This document shows, piece after piece, positions 38,949 to 50,700 of a stretch of 64,000 bases of DNA. Location: contig CM049307.1 of assembly GCA_026874595.1 (NCBI GenBank), forward strand, positions 94,090,330-94,154,329, given 5' to 3'. This DNA is from Sipunculus nudus. Lineage: Eukaryota; Annelida; Sipuncula; Golfingiida; Sipunculidae. The notes beneath the pieces were generated by a model. That model made no database searches. It worked only from the letters and a program-made list of their open reading frames with translations, and had not been told where the DNA came from. Every line of letters starts with the position of its first letter. The stretch's first letter is position 1. Made by a program: the position numbers and the translations under genes.

Positions 38949-39080
38949 CTGAGCTGTCCGGCACTCTTGTATATTTTCCAAACTAGTGTTCACTGTGAAC
39001 CAATCGCCAAACTGACTTATCTTGGTTCCGTAACAACAGTTAATATACAAGTGAGAGTTGTGACGCTTAGGTTTGCAGCT
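38949..39080 (-). other. Probable 5' untranslated exon of tektin-3 (upstream limit uncertain)
   Basis: On the minus strand a good donor (GCTCAG, then GTAAAACC) ends an exon at 38949. A matching acceptor (CTTCCAG) lies at 36822-36828, 14 nt before the tektin ATG. Splicing these would give a short leader over a 2.1-kb intron. The upstream limit is not visible and is set arbitrarily below the candidate RFX site. Support is from splice signals and position only. Confidence 0.45.
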
Positions 39081-39084
39081 CCTT

Positions 39085-39108
39085 GGTTACGGGCGGCATC
39101 TAGCAACC
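39085..39108 (-). promoter_or_regulatory. Candidate RFX (X-box-like) half-site pair upstream of tektin-3
   Basis: The plus strand reads GGTTAC, a 10-nt gap, then TAGCAACC, so the minus strand has GGTTGCTA and GTAACC half-sites facing each other. RFX factors bind GTTGCC-type half-sites and drive many ciliary genes. The gap is wider than the usual 0-3 nt, so this is weaker than a canonical X-box. It lies about 135 nt upstream of the likely leader-exon donor. Confidence 0.3.
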
Positions 39109-39405
39109 GAGAACGAGGCTGTGGCACGTTCAACTGAAACCCGCTAAACGGGATAACAACGGCCTTGTATGAACTTGCAGTCTGTTGACACCACCCATGC
39201 ACTACTTATTTAACAAATTTAATTACTCTACCCTAATAAGTGTTTTGATGACGCTGAGGCAGCTGTGTAAATATCGGTATTAAGAGCATATAATTCCTGC
39301 TCGATTTGTCGTTACTCGCATCATGACGATTAATGATATAATTAATGCCTAATTAATTAATGGTTGATGTACACGGTATAGATCACTGATATGATTATAT
39401 GATGA

Positions 39406-39408
<3 letters not shown>

Positions 39409-39457
<49 letters not shown>

Positions 39458-39462
39458 CATCA

Positions 39463-39524
<62 letters not shown>

Positions 39525-39757
39525 GTATTATTTTATTATTGTCAATGTTATTAGTATTTTATTATTATTACATTACTATTAGTATTACCATTATATTGTT
39601 ATTATTACCATTATAATTATTTTATTATTATTATTATTAATTATCATTTTATTATTGTTAATATTATTAGTATTTTATTATTATAACTATTATTATTAGT
39701 ATTATCATTATATTATGATTATTATTCTTATTATTGTTATTATTATTATTTTATTGA
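39409..39757. repeat. (ATT)n microsatellite, long and interrupted
   Basis: About 350 bp of ATT trinucleotides with scattered interruptions, upstream of tektin-3. Shorter ATT/AAT runs occur at 34540-34572, 44081-44116 and 51010-51035. Confidence 0.98.
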
Positions 39758-42068
39758 TTGATGGATTGATTTTCTGTTCATGTGTGCTAATTAATCCAGA
39801 CCTCACGTTATTGATTTCCCCATTTTCTGTTATTTTCATTTTTTCATATAATCATAATAACCTTTAATATAAAATCCAATGAAAATAATCATAATCATCC
39901 CTATTAAATTCTTTAGACAACAAACTAGTTAAACTTTCAACAAAGGAAATTTCATGAATTGATATATAATTTATCTAACTGTTAATTTTATGTTATTATA
40001 GGACAGTCGGAAAAATTAGCAACTGCATAGTGAATTATTATATATTTTTATTAAAAACATAATGTGGAAGGAAATTAACATGGGTGAAGGAATAACCACA
40101 TTTGGTACCAAAGTGTTGTTTAGTCAAATAAAAAACAACTCACGCTAATTTAATACTTTGTCTTGCTTAGCTTTTCTATAGACTGGACGATATTATTTCA
40201 AGATAAACAGTTGTGCAATGATGCTTGAACACTTTCTTGAACAAATCGGCCAGGGCGTTTTAAACTATAATTCCCAATAGTTTTTGCAATACACACTAGG
40301 GGGAGATGCAGTGAGTGCTCATTTATTTAATGGTTTAAATTAAAACATAGTATCAGAATCTATGTCCTTATAAAACTGTGAATTATAAAATTCAAAATGA
40401 GTTGTTACTGTGTTTTGGGCACAGAATGAGTATGATTACTGTATTTTGAGTTATAAATCAGTATTGTTATTGTGTTTTGAGTTAACTCAACCACAGCAAG
40501 GGTCTGAAGCAGCCAAACTGTGTATGGTTTCGTAGTGATTTTTTGGTCATCACACACAGCTCTTTATTCAAATTGGTAATTGCAACGTGATGTCCTCGGT
40601 AAGCCCATCTGCAACTGTCACTAAACACGTAAGATATGTTCATATCTATCACGCTCTGACAGTCAAATATTCATTACGCTGAGCGATAAAAGGAGAACTG
40701 ACAATCCAGTTCACATAATTAAATACAAATCTTTTAGTTAGACGGCTTTGAATCCACTTATTGTAGTTGTTATAAAATAAGGCTTCATTCTGTTGTAGTA
40801 GAAATAGTAGTATTATAGACCTAGATCTATGGGATGGTACTAGGACTAGTCTCTGCATTTTAGTAGCACTCTTTGCAGGCCTATATGTTAAAACTGGAGG
40901 TACTACTATTATAAATACCGGTAATAGAACATGTAGTCTAATAATTATAGATGTGAATAGTTGTATACCGGGAACGAATAAAATTTTTAAAAAATGCACT
41001 TATCCTAATTATATATTATTGTTCTACTATTCCAGACTTCAAAATGTCTAATGTGTGCGTCACTAGCTGTCTTTTCTTTGACTGCCTCTGAGGACATATG
41101 AGCATATTTGAAATCCGAAGACAGTAAGTGTACAAAAAGGCAAGAAATAATGCTTCATCATTTTTCATTTAACTTTAAAGATCATGCGTTAAAGCCTTAC
41201 ATTCTTGGTATTTAAAAAACGCTTACTTCGTTTACATGCTGGGATATTCAATTCAAAAATCAAAATCAAACAAAAACGATATTAGAACTCGCAGAAAACA
41301 TATTTATCATACCTGCCTTTTTGTGGGGACGCCTAGAGCCTCAGTGATCATGCTTACATACCAATGTATATAAATGTTAATTCTGAACACTTGACTTTAT
41401 TTCTACCAAAATATAGAATTTAATAATTATTTTAAATCCTGCGTTTAATTCTAAACCCTGTAGGCCACGATATAAGGTTAAAGTACATATATCTGGGGTT
41501 ATATCTCAACCTAGAAATGGGATCCCCAATATAGTTAGGCAAGTAAACCTAAATCGGTCAAGATATTCCAAGCAGTTCATTTTAAGAAGGGGTGGCAGAG
41601 TGGCAGTCCAGGTTTAACGGGCTCATGCAAAAACAGAATATTCTCATGGAAGTTTATAAACGTTTCACTACTGGTAAAATTGATATTTTTTAATTAATTA
41701 CATGAAAATTTACACACTAAAGTAACATTTGGGTACACATGCATATAAGATTTATTTTTTTATTTCGTGAAGTGAGACGTGGTCCAGAAAACCAGAAAAG
41801 ATTTATTTTGAACAGAGGCGACCTCTGGTGGATAGAAAGGGAGAAATCACATCGATGACGAAAGGCTGTGCTGTCATCTACCGGGGAAAAGAAAAACATA
41901 GATTGGTATTAAAAATATATATATATTGAAAGAATGCATTTAAATGTAATATTTTGGGAAGACTAATTTTCCACTAGAGAAAAATTTCGTTATTTGACAC
42001 CTTGAGGAGACAACCGGAGAAATAGAGAAAATGATTAATGCTAATCAAAAGAGAAAACAAAAGGTTTC
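39758..42068. other. Intergenic, no gene seen
   Basis: AT-rich. An open frame of 116 codons at 40649-40999 (-) has no family features. Confidence 0.55.
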
Positions 42069-42140
42069 CTCCCTGACGGGGAATCGAACCCCGGCCGCGG
42101 CGGTGAGAGCGCCGAATCCTAACCACTAGACCATCAGGGA
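42069..42140 (-). tRNA. tRNA-Glu (CTC)
   Basis: The minus strand folds as a standard 72-nt tRNA. The acceptor stem is TCCCTGA/TCAGGGA, the A-box lies in TGGTCTAGTGGTTAGGA, the anticodon loop has CTC in GCGCTCTCACC, and the B-box is GGGTTCGATTCCCC. It matches the conserved animal tRNA-Glu-CTC almost throughout. A T-rich pol III terminator (CTTTTGTTTTC) follows within about 10 nt. Confidence 0.95.
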
Positions 42141-42663
42141 CTTGTAATAAATGCTAAAGTTTAAATATATATTCCCTATTATTAAATCTAACTTTCTTGT
42201 TTCTCATTTTCAGGTTTCAATCCCTGCTGTTTTAATTGTTTTAAAGTTACATCTGTTCTAAAAATGATCCCATGACAACATTGAAAGGCTTAAACGAGCA
42301 ATATTTCACTAGTTTATCATCGGTATAAATTAATCATGTAATAATAAATAATTATAAATAAAATTAAAATTACAAATCAAGTTTTGACAAATCAGCATTA
42401 TGTAATAAAACATATTTGTTTTTAGATATTTCAATAGAATTTCTAAGATGAATATATTGGATACCCAAATCAAGAACTGATTCCGTCTGTGGCTGCTAAA
42501 AATAGCTTTCGAGCATCATGCATATTAAGTTCCTATAACCGACACGAGGTGGCGGTAAGATCAGTGACAGTATTGCATCATCTTTTTTGGGAATTCCCCT
42601 TCTCCGCGCCTGATTGCTAACCAATACATGTTATAAACCAAACGTGAAACAGGTTGTGCGTTG

Positions 42664-42736
42664 GACCCTGTGGCCTAATGGATAAGGCGCTAGCCTCCGG
42701 AGCTAGAGATTGTGGGTTCGAGTCCCATCAGGGTCG
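42664..42736 (+). tRNA. tRNA-Arg (CCG)
   Basis: A 73-nt cloverleaf with acceptor GACCCTG/CAGGGTC and discriminator G. The A-box is TGGCCTAATGGATAAGGC, the anticodon CCG sits in CTCCGGA, and the B-box is GGGTTCGAGTCCC. It is nearly identical to the conserved animal tRNA-Arg-CCG. A TTTT terminator lies about 16 nt downstream (near 42753). Confidence 0.95.
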
Positions 42737-43130
42737 TATGTCATTGATAACCGTTTTGTAAAATTATTCCTGTTTTTACTATTAATTTGACAAGTGGTGT
42801 ATATGCATATCCTATGTTTGTTAGGTACTCTCAGCTGACATGTGATGTAGCATATATGTACCCTATGAACATTCACAAGAATCATATATTATATATGTAC
42901 CCTTTGAAAATTTCTTAAGAATCATTTTTACTATATTAATACTATTTTTATTATTATTTAATCATCCTCAGAATTAATAATTTTAATCAAATGCTAGCTC
43001 TGTTCCACAGCGGGGTGACAATTGATATTTTGTAATATTTTCAATTCATCAATATCAAATTTAAGTAGGCCTGGACCTAATCTACAATTAATGAAGCCTT
43101 GAATGCATGAAGGATAAATATATATATATA

Positions 43131-43359
43131 TATAGATGGAAAGGGTATACACAGAAAAGTGGTTCACTGCCAGTGGGATTCGAACCCACGATCTTCCGAT
43201 TTCCGGTGCGGCTGCCTTTGTCCACTTGGCCATGACAGATTCCCTCTTAGTCCACTTGGCCATGACAGACTAAGGCAGCCGCACCGGAAATCGGAAGATC
43301 GTGGGTTCGAATCCCACTGGCAGTGAACCACTTTTCTGTGTATACCCTTTCCATCTATA
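43131..43359. repeat. Perfect 88-bp inverted repeat containing a tRNA-like sequence
   Basis: Arms 43131-43218 and 43272-43359 are exact reverse complements, around a 53-nt centre that carries a 19-bp direct repeat (TCCACTTGGCCATGACAGA) twice. On the minus strand 43167-43239 is tRNA-like. The acceptor is CTGTCA/TGGCAG, the A-box TGGCCAAGTGG, and the T-arm GTGGGTTCGAATCCCAC, followed by TTTT. The anticodon arm pairs poorly and lacks U33, so it is a degenerate, probably Ser/Leu-type relic. The second arm copies only its 3' three quarters. Confidence 0.85.
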
Positions 43360-43389
43360 AAACAATGAACCAGCATGGCTACTCATACA

Positions 43390-43443
<54 letters not shown>

Positions 43444-44067
43444 CCTCTATAAGTATAATTAGTTAGCTATATAATTTAACCAATCCCATATATTTTAAAA
43501 TATTTTATAAATGCAGTTATTCTATATGTTACAACATCTGATACTCATTAGCCGAAGGTAAAGGTCACTGCATGGTCACACATGATTGGACATATATATA
43601 CTTTAACAAGCTGCATGTTTTTTGGTTAATTTAAATTTGAGTCATAAATATTCTAAAAATATAACCGTGAAAGTGAGGCTGGCAGAACATGAGAGACGTC
43701 ATGTCACTTGGCCACATTAGTGAACAGAACCAGAGGCAGAGGGTTTATTGTAAATTATAAATGTTATTTTTGGTTTTTTTCTTTTTTCATGAAGCTTTTC
43801 ATTTCATATTAGGCTTTTAAATTGTTACGGCCCTAATTATTTAGCTTTAATGACAAACTGTATGGTCATGTTTAAGTTTTTGAGAAATCACCGAGATTCA
43901 ATGGGCACCTGCTAATGGAACAGTCAATATAGGCTAGTAAGTTTTTATTAAATGTTTGCCATTGATTTGTTTAGGATGACATTAACTTCAGGTTACTTGA
44001 TTGCTGAGAATAGCAGGAGCATTTCTGATCATACTTGTCAGTCTTAATTGATTTTTAAATAAATAAA

Positions 44068-44118
<51 letters not shown>

Positions 44119-44239
44119 GAAAGTAAGCATTACCAGTGTTATTCAACTCTGATCGAATTATTCAACTAGAATATGACAATTGACCGACTACGTGTATCCG
44201 CCGAAATCAGAGTGGTATATATGGGTGAATTGAGTCATG

Positions 44240-46016
44240 GATTGAGTGATCAGGGGAAGCAGAGTGAGATGTGTTGCATATTAGGACGGATGTCTGCCAC
44301 GAAAACATGACTGTGCCACCATGCAGTCATTTGAACGAGAAAGCTATCCAAGATGTATATTCACATGCAAAATTTCAGGTGGATTAGTCAGACCAATGCG
44401 GGGATATGAGTGATTTTTACACCATGAAAACATTTTTGTAGGTTGTCCTACCAAATTTGTAATTCCATAAGCTGTGTAAGATCTATACTCATCCAAAATT
44501 TCAGACCGATACGTCGATCAAGCCAGTCCTGAGATGTTAGCATGGATGTCTGCAGCGTAAACGTGATTGTAGGTGGCACCACCTGTCATATAAACGATAA
44601 ACCTACTCTTGATGTTTATGTAGGTCCCAAATTTCGGGCGAATAAGTTCAACCACAGCAGAGATATGATTGATTTTAACCCTAGGCAGACCACCAGATGG
44701 ACGCTGTGCAAATAAAGGTTCTAGAAGGCGCTATACGTATATAACAAGACCTATACTCAGGGAAAATTCAACCAGAATGGTCAAACGAGTCCCAAGATAT
44801 GTGGATTTATTTGTGAAACAGAACAAAGATGGACGCTCTGCAGAGAGGAAATGTCAGAGGTCAACCCAAAATGAGGGCGCAGCACTTGACATTTCACCCG
44901 ATCATAATTTCTAGTTTCATAAAATTCCGTCCAGTGGAAACGAAGGCATTCTCGGGAAACCTATGTGGCGGCGGCGTCCGGCTGAAAACAGAATCCGCTT
45001 TTGGCAGATACAACTATCCACAACTAATAAGTGTACTTAGCTTCGGGAGAATAGGCCTACATACGCCTATATTTTGTAGAATATGACTCGGTCGTGTAAC
45101 TTGTCAGTTTCGAAATTCAAGTGAAATTAAAAAATAAAGAGGCCGGATAACTAGGCTTGTTGTGATTATCCAGGAACATACAATTTTTACTCTTTTAGGG
45201 TAATATATAAAGCCACTGCAGAGAAACTGACATAATCAACTGATGTAATTTGCCAGTCTCAAAAGTAGGAGTAAAATTGTTTAAAACTGTAAATGTTAAT
45301 AAAATATAGATGACAACACATTGCATTCTTCTTTAGCTGATGAAACTTTCCATATACAACCAGCACACGAAGTTTCAGGCCAATTTATGGATACACATGC
45401 ACATAATAACTTTGTACGATAACCGTCACTTGGCCGTCCAAAAAATACAACTTATATACTTGATGAATAAATAAAATATACTTGGCTCCGTGTGTCTCAC
45501 GTGAACAATAAACCTTTTCAAAATGAATGTGCATACCACATTTCACGACAGTCATTGCTTATATATACTTATCCAGATACTGGGGCTTTGTATGAACTTT
45601 ATCCCATGCAGAGTCGACAACTCGCGGTGACATTTACTAATATTTCTGAAGAATTTGTTGGACCAATTTCTTTCAAACTTCGTATACACCCTTACAGGGA
45701 TATATGTGAAAAAAAAAATTGTGTGATCCCATGGTTAATTCTTGTGCGACATTCTTAAGTACTTTATATGGCTTTCAGGGTGTTTTCACCATATTACTCG
45801 CTTGCAGGATACAGGTTATTGTGCAGCAATTATGGATTTCAACGGAAAAAACACGAAAAAAAAACACGATGTATCTCTATGTTCTAGAAAGAATTTTCTT
45901 TATTCTAGCCGGGGCAAGTGTCTTGCATACTAACGTACAGATGGCCGAATTGACAGACGGCCAAACACCCATCACTATAGCTCAGCTGGTCAGAAAGTCA
46001 GCTGAGCTGCAAAATT
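44240..46016 (+). repeat. Composite repeat: ~165-bp degenerate units, GGCGGCGGCG module, CAGCTGAGCT terminus
   Basis: Repeated blocks (AGATATGAGTGATTTT, CCAAAATTTCAGACCGA-like, GTGGCACCACCTGTC) occur every 150-180 nt from 44.28 to 44.9 kb. A module GTGGCGGCGGCGTCCG, GCTGAAAACAGAATCCGC, TTTTGGCAGATACAACTA follows at 44.96-45.02 kb. The right end (45.93-46.02 kb) shares CACTATAGCTCAGCTGG and CAGCTGAGCTG with the repeat at 57.6 kb. Confidence 0.55.
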
Positions 46017-46095
46017 AAATGAATATGCAATAATCGTCAACCAAAACATTGCTTTAATCACATGTATCATAAATAACATGGAACAATAAAACACT

Positions 46096-46097
<2 letters not shown>

Positions 46098-46164
<67 letters not shown>
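46098..46164. repeat. (TA)n microsatellite; others at 5567, 26195, 30743 and 43391
   Basis: Pure or nearly pure TA runs are at 46098-46164, 43391-43441, 30743-30808, 26195-26228 and 5567-5599. Confidence 0.97.
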
Positions 46165-46167
<3 letters not shown>

Positions 46168-47737
46168 TATTGATATCCTAAATAATTTTATAATATGATA
46201 AAATTTTTCGAAATTCGATATATCTATATATCATTCTTGTTCCATAAATCATCAATTATACATTTTTATATATTATCTGGCCAATCAAGTTTAATGATTT
46301 ATGTAAGTAGTAAAATAAGTAATTGGTCCGCGCTGTCACTCTGTACTTGACTGTAAAAGTATTAAACCTTATGAAAACAATGAAGACAATATAAGTCATG
46401 GCAGTTATCCTTTCAAATTCAGGTATGCTCCCCCCCCCCCCCCCCCGATTCTCTCGTCCGCTTATGAGAAGGCTTATTACGCTGAACTATAATAATGTAA
46501 TTGAACGTACTCCCGATCATATTTTGAATAAAACCGTTCAATTTTTTTTTAAATCTTTACAAATATCAGTCAGATCATATAAGCGAGATTCAGGAGGATT
46601 CAGAAAGGTAACTATGTAAAGTAGATCACGGCCAGAAAAATAAAGAGTTCTTCCTCTGCCTATATATAATGAATTCTATACCACGGATGTTCTATATCAT
46701 TATGATATATATATATATATATCGTCATGACTAGAGTGCCATCTATGTAGGGGTCGTTACACATAAATGACAATTGCTCAAAGCCTTAATTCAAATTCTT
46801 GAAACCTGACCTAGAGCCGTGTACAATCCATAATACATAATCCCAACTTCTAAAAATATAATAACATATTTCGAACATGTTTTTGGTTTTCCAAGTCTAA
46901 CCTTGTTTCACATATATCATCTATAAGTTTTTAAACATTTTTTTTTAAATGTTATAAGGGGCCCCTTCCAAACAACTGTTTTTCCGTTGGACATTTCCCG
47001 GACTGTACCTATACGTTGACTACAGGTTATACATGTATTTTGTGGGATAACATACATGTTAATCATTGAGAAAGTAAAACAAAGCAATCAGGCTAACCCT
47101 GGTAACACTCCATGGCTGCTAACACGACAAGACGTGACGTCACTTTTTTATCATCGTTATACGATCCCAGAAGTGGATTCAGGGGGGTTTCCAGAGCTTC
47201 CCTTTTTTTTGCTGGCCGCAACCTTTTTTAAGGGGTTCAGGTAAAATTTTACGGCCTGGACAGCCCCCCCCCCCCTTTTCTGGTCCTGGTTAACTGCATG
47301 CATGCAGCTGGACCTGACTGGACCCCCCCCCCCTCCCCCATTTCCTAATTTCTGGATCCGCCCCTGGATCCGACTACGTCATATGTTTGATAACATCGTA
47401 TATGGCATGTTTCACTGCAGTTTCATTGTTCTCTTTTGTTTTTTACTGTTCATTACCTGATATGTATCCATCTATACAAAGAAGAACCACTTCTAACACA
47501 TAACCATGATAACACAATGTGTGGGAATGCGGTAAAAGCGTGTGCGACCACACAAGTGAGTTCAGATTTGGTCATATTCAAACCATTCCGTGTAGTATAC
47601 TTTTAACACACCGAGAGTAGCTCTCTATAGTGTAATTAGCATCAACGATAAAAAAACACCATCGTGTTGTGCCGTATCTATACCCTGTGTGTTCAGTCCA
47701 TTTGGCGTCATGAATAGGTAACTTTTGACCTATGACG
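46165..47737. other. Intergenic downstream of the carrier gene
   Basis: Carries repeat debris with C-runs (46430-46446, 47264-47276, 47323-47338) and GGATCCGCCCCTGGATCC. No gene. Confidence 0.5.
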
Positions 47738-50700
47738 TCATACGGGTGCCATGCCAATCACGCGACGCAGCTGTTCAAAGATGAAGAATGTGACTATAGT
47801 GTGCGGACCGATTCTCATCCAGTTAGGGATAAAGCCTTTGTACAGTCCGTGTAGTCCCTCCGAGCGAATGGTCTTCCATGCGCAGTCAAAGGCGTTACGG
47901 TACGTATCTGAAACATAAAATAGACAAAGGCGTTACGGTACACATTTGAAACATAAAAGAGTCAAAGGCGTTACGGTACACATCGGAAACATAAAATAGT
48001 CAAAGGCGTTACGGTACACATCTGAAACATAAAACAGTCAAAGGCGTTACGGTACATATCTGAAACATAAAATAGTCAAAGGCGTTACGGTACACATCTG
48101 AAACATAAAACAGTCAAAGGCGTTACGGTACACATCGGAAACATAAAATAGTCAAAGGCGTAACGGTATACATCTGAAACATAAAACAGCCAAAGGCGTT
48201 ATGGTACACATCTGAAGCATACATAGTCAACCGCATTACGGTATACATCTGAAACAATACAGTCAAAGGCGTTACGGTACACATCTGAAGCATAAAATAC
48301 ACTGACGTGACTCAATAATCCAGACTATCTAGAAATCTCACTCAGATAGCCTTGAAAGTCAAAACATATCCCTTTAATAGCCTTGAAGGCCAACAATTTC
48401 AGGCAGCCTGTAAGCCCAATTTTTTACTCAGATAATCTGAAAACATAAAAAGGTCACCCAGATAACCTGAAAAACCGACCGCCTGACCCATATAGCATAC
48501 TGAGACCAGCCACATCACTCTGAAAGGTAACAATATATTCAACTTTACTCATTCTTTGTACAAGGAAAACAGACTAGAAGGCAAACAAGCAGACGGAGAA
48601 ACTGTTATTTATGAGTGAAGTATTTTTACGAAGGTTACCTTTGCCCTTTTGGTTCATGACTCTGGTTTTTACGACATCTACGGGAGACGTAGTAAGCGCT
48701 GTGACGAAACCAGCAAACATGGAGGAGGCCACGTGGAGCGGAATGCCCTCTTCGAACAGGTTCAGATTTAACAGCGTGTGCTTCGTGTGGTCGTACGCTG
48801 GAATCTGCAAGGACAAGAAACATCTCAAATTAGGGTCACCTTGTAGCTATATACAATAAACCGTCTCCTTTGCACGCCTGGTCGATCAAATTTATTTTAG
48901 GTAGCACCGTCTGCTGCATTCATTTTGCTCAGTAAGATTTAATTAACTATAGTCAACCCTGTTGAAGCAATGTAATAAAACAAGATACAGGTCAGAGACA
49001 GGCGCAAAATCTCTCTTGTATTTATAACTATGATTATACCCTCATATTGCATTTTGAGTTTGTATAATGACCTACCTGAGTAGCTGTTAGGATGGCGGCT
49101 CTTTGTCCGGGGGTGTATTATGACCTACCTGAAAAGCTGTTAGGATGGCGGCTCTCTGTGTGGGGGTGTATTATGACCTACCTGAGAAGCTGTTAGGATG
49201 GCGGCTCTCTGTCCGGGGGTGTATTATGACCTACCTGAGTAGCTGTTAGGATGGCGGCTCTCTGTCTGGGGGTGTATTATGACCTACCTGAGTAGCTGTT
49301 AGGATGGCGGCTCTCTCTCTGGGGGTGTATTATGACCTACCTGAGTAGCTGTTAGGATGGCGGCTCTCTCTCTGGGGGTGTATTATGACCTACCTGAGTA
49401 GCTGTTAGGATCGCGGCTCTCTGTGTGGGGGTGTATTATGACCTACCTGAGTAGCTGTTAGGATCGCGGCTCTCTGTGTGGGGGTGTATTATGACCTACC
49501 TGAGTAGCTGTTAGGATGGCGGCTCTCTGTGTGGGGGTGCATTATGACCTACCTGAGTAGCTGTTAGGATGGCGGCTCTCTGTGTGGGGGTGTATTATGA
49601 CCTACCTGAGTAGCTGTTAGGATGGCGGCTCTCTGTCCGGAGGTGTATTATGACCTACCTGAGTAGCTGTTAGGATGGCGGCTCTCTGTGTGGGGGTGTA
49701 TTATGACCTACCTGAGTAGCTGTTAGGATGGCGGCTCTCTGTGTGGGGGTGTATTATGACCTACCTGAGTAGCTGTTAGGATGGCGGCTCTCTGTCCGGG
49801 GGTGTATTATGACCTACCTGAGTAGCTGTTAGGATGGCGGCTCTCTCTCTGGGGGTGTATTATGACCTACCTGAGTAGCTGTTAGGATGGCGGCTCTCTG
49901 TGTGGGGGTGTATTATGACCTACCTGAGTAGCTGTTAGGATGGCGGCTCTCTGCCCGGGGGTGTATTATGACCTACCTGAGTAGCTGTTAGGATGGCGGC
50001 TCTCTGTGTGGGGGTGTATTATGACCTACCTGAGTAGCTGTTAGGATGGCGGCTCTCTGTGTGGGGGTGTATTATGACCTACCTGAGTAGCTGTTAGGAT
50101 GGCGGCTCTCTATCCGGGGGTGTATTATGACCTACCTGAGTAGCTGTTAGGATGGCGGCTCTCTGTGCGGGGGTGTAATATGACCTACCTGAGTAGCTGT
50201 TAGGATGGCGGCTCTCTGCACAGTAGGACCGACACCAACATAAAGCCCCCTGACTCCTTGTGACTCCCAGATGACGTAGAAGGCGTGGAGCGTGTTTTTG
50301 TATCGTCTCTGTTCTCCGGGCATCTGAGCTTGAAATCTGACCTTTACCAGGTCAGTGGGCGTGGCAATCGAACTTCCAACAGCACCTGTATTTATAGGTA
50401 AATAATATGAATAATTAACACATACATTTTGCATATAGTGTCAAACGTGGATGTTCTTGGTCTTCTGCTCTGCTCTCCCACCACCTTCTAAAATTGATTT
50501 TAAACGAGCATATACAGATTATTAGTAGCCTTTATTATTGTAAAATTCGGCAAAGTAAGAAGATAAGATTATCATTGAGAATCAAGTCACACAAATGACG
50601 GAAACCCTCGGACTTCTCATCCAGGCGCAAATGGTATTTAGTTGACTTTTCCTCCGATAGATGTCGCTTACGTTTAGGATACAAACAAAATTATTTTTAA

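Noticed and set aside
40649-40999. 116-codon minus-strand frame
   Set aside because: No family features; single frame without splice or conservation support.
42994-43376. Open frames reading MAKWTKAAAPEIGRS and similar
   Set aside because: Translation of the tRNA-like palindrome, not protein.
49068-50192. CRISPR-like repeat array
   Set aside because: Units are contiguous and nearly identical with no variable spacers, in a eukaryotic intron; it is a minisatellite.
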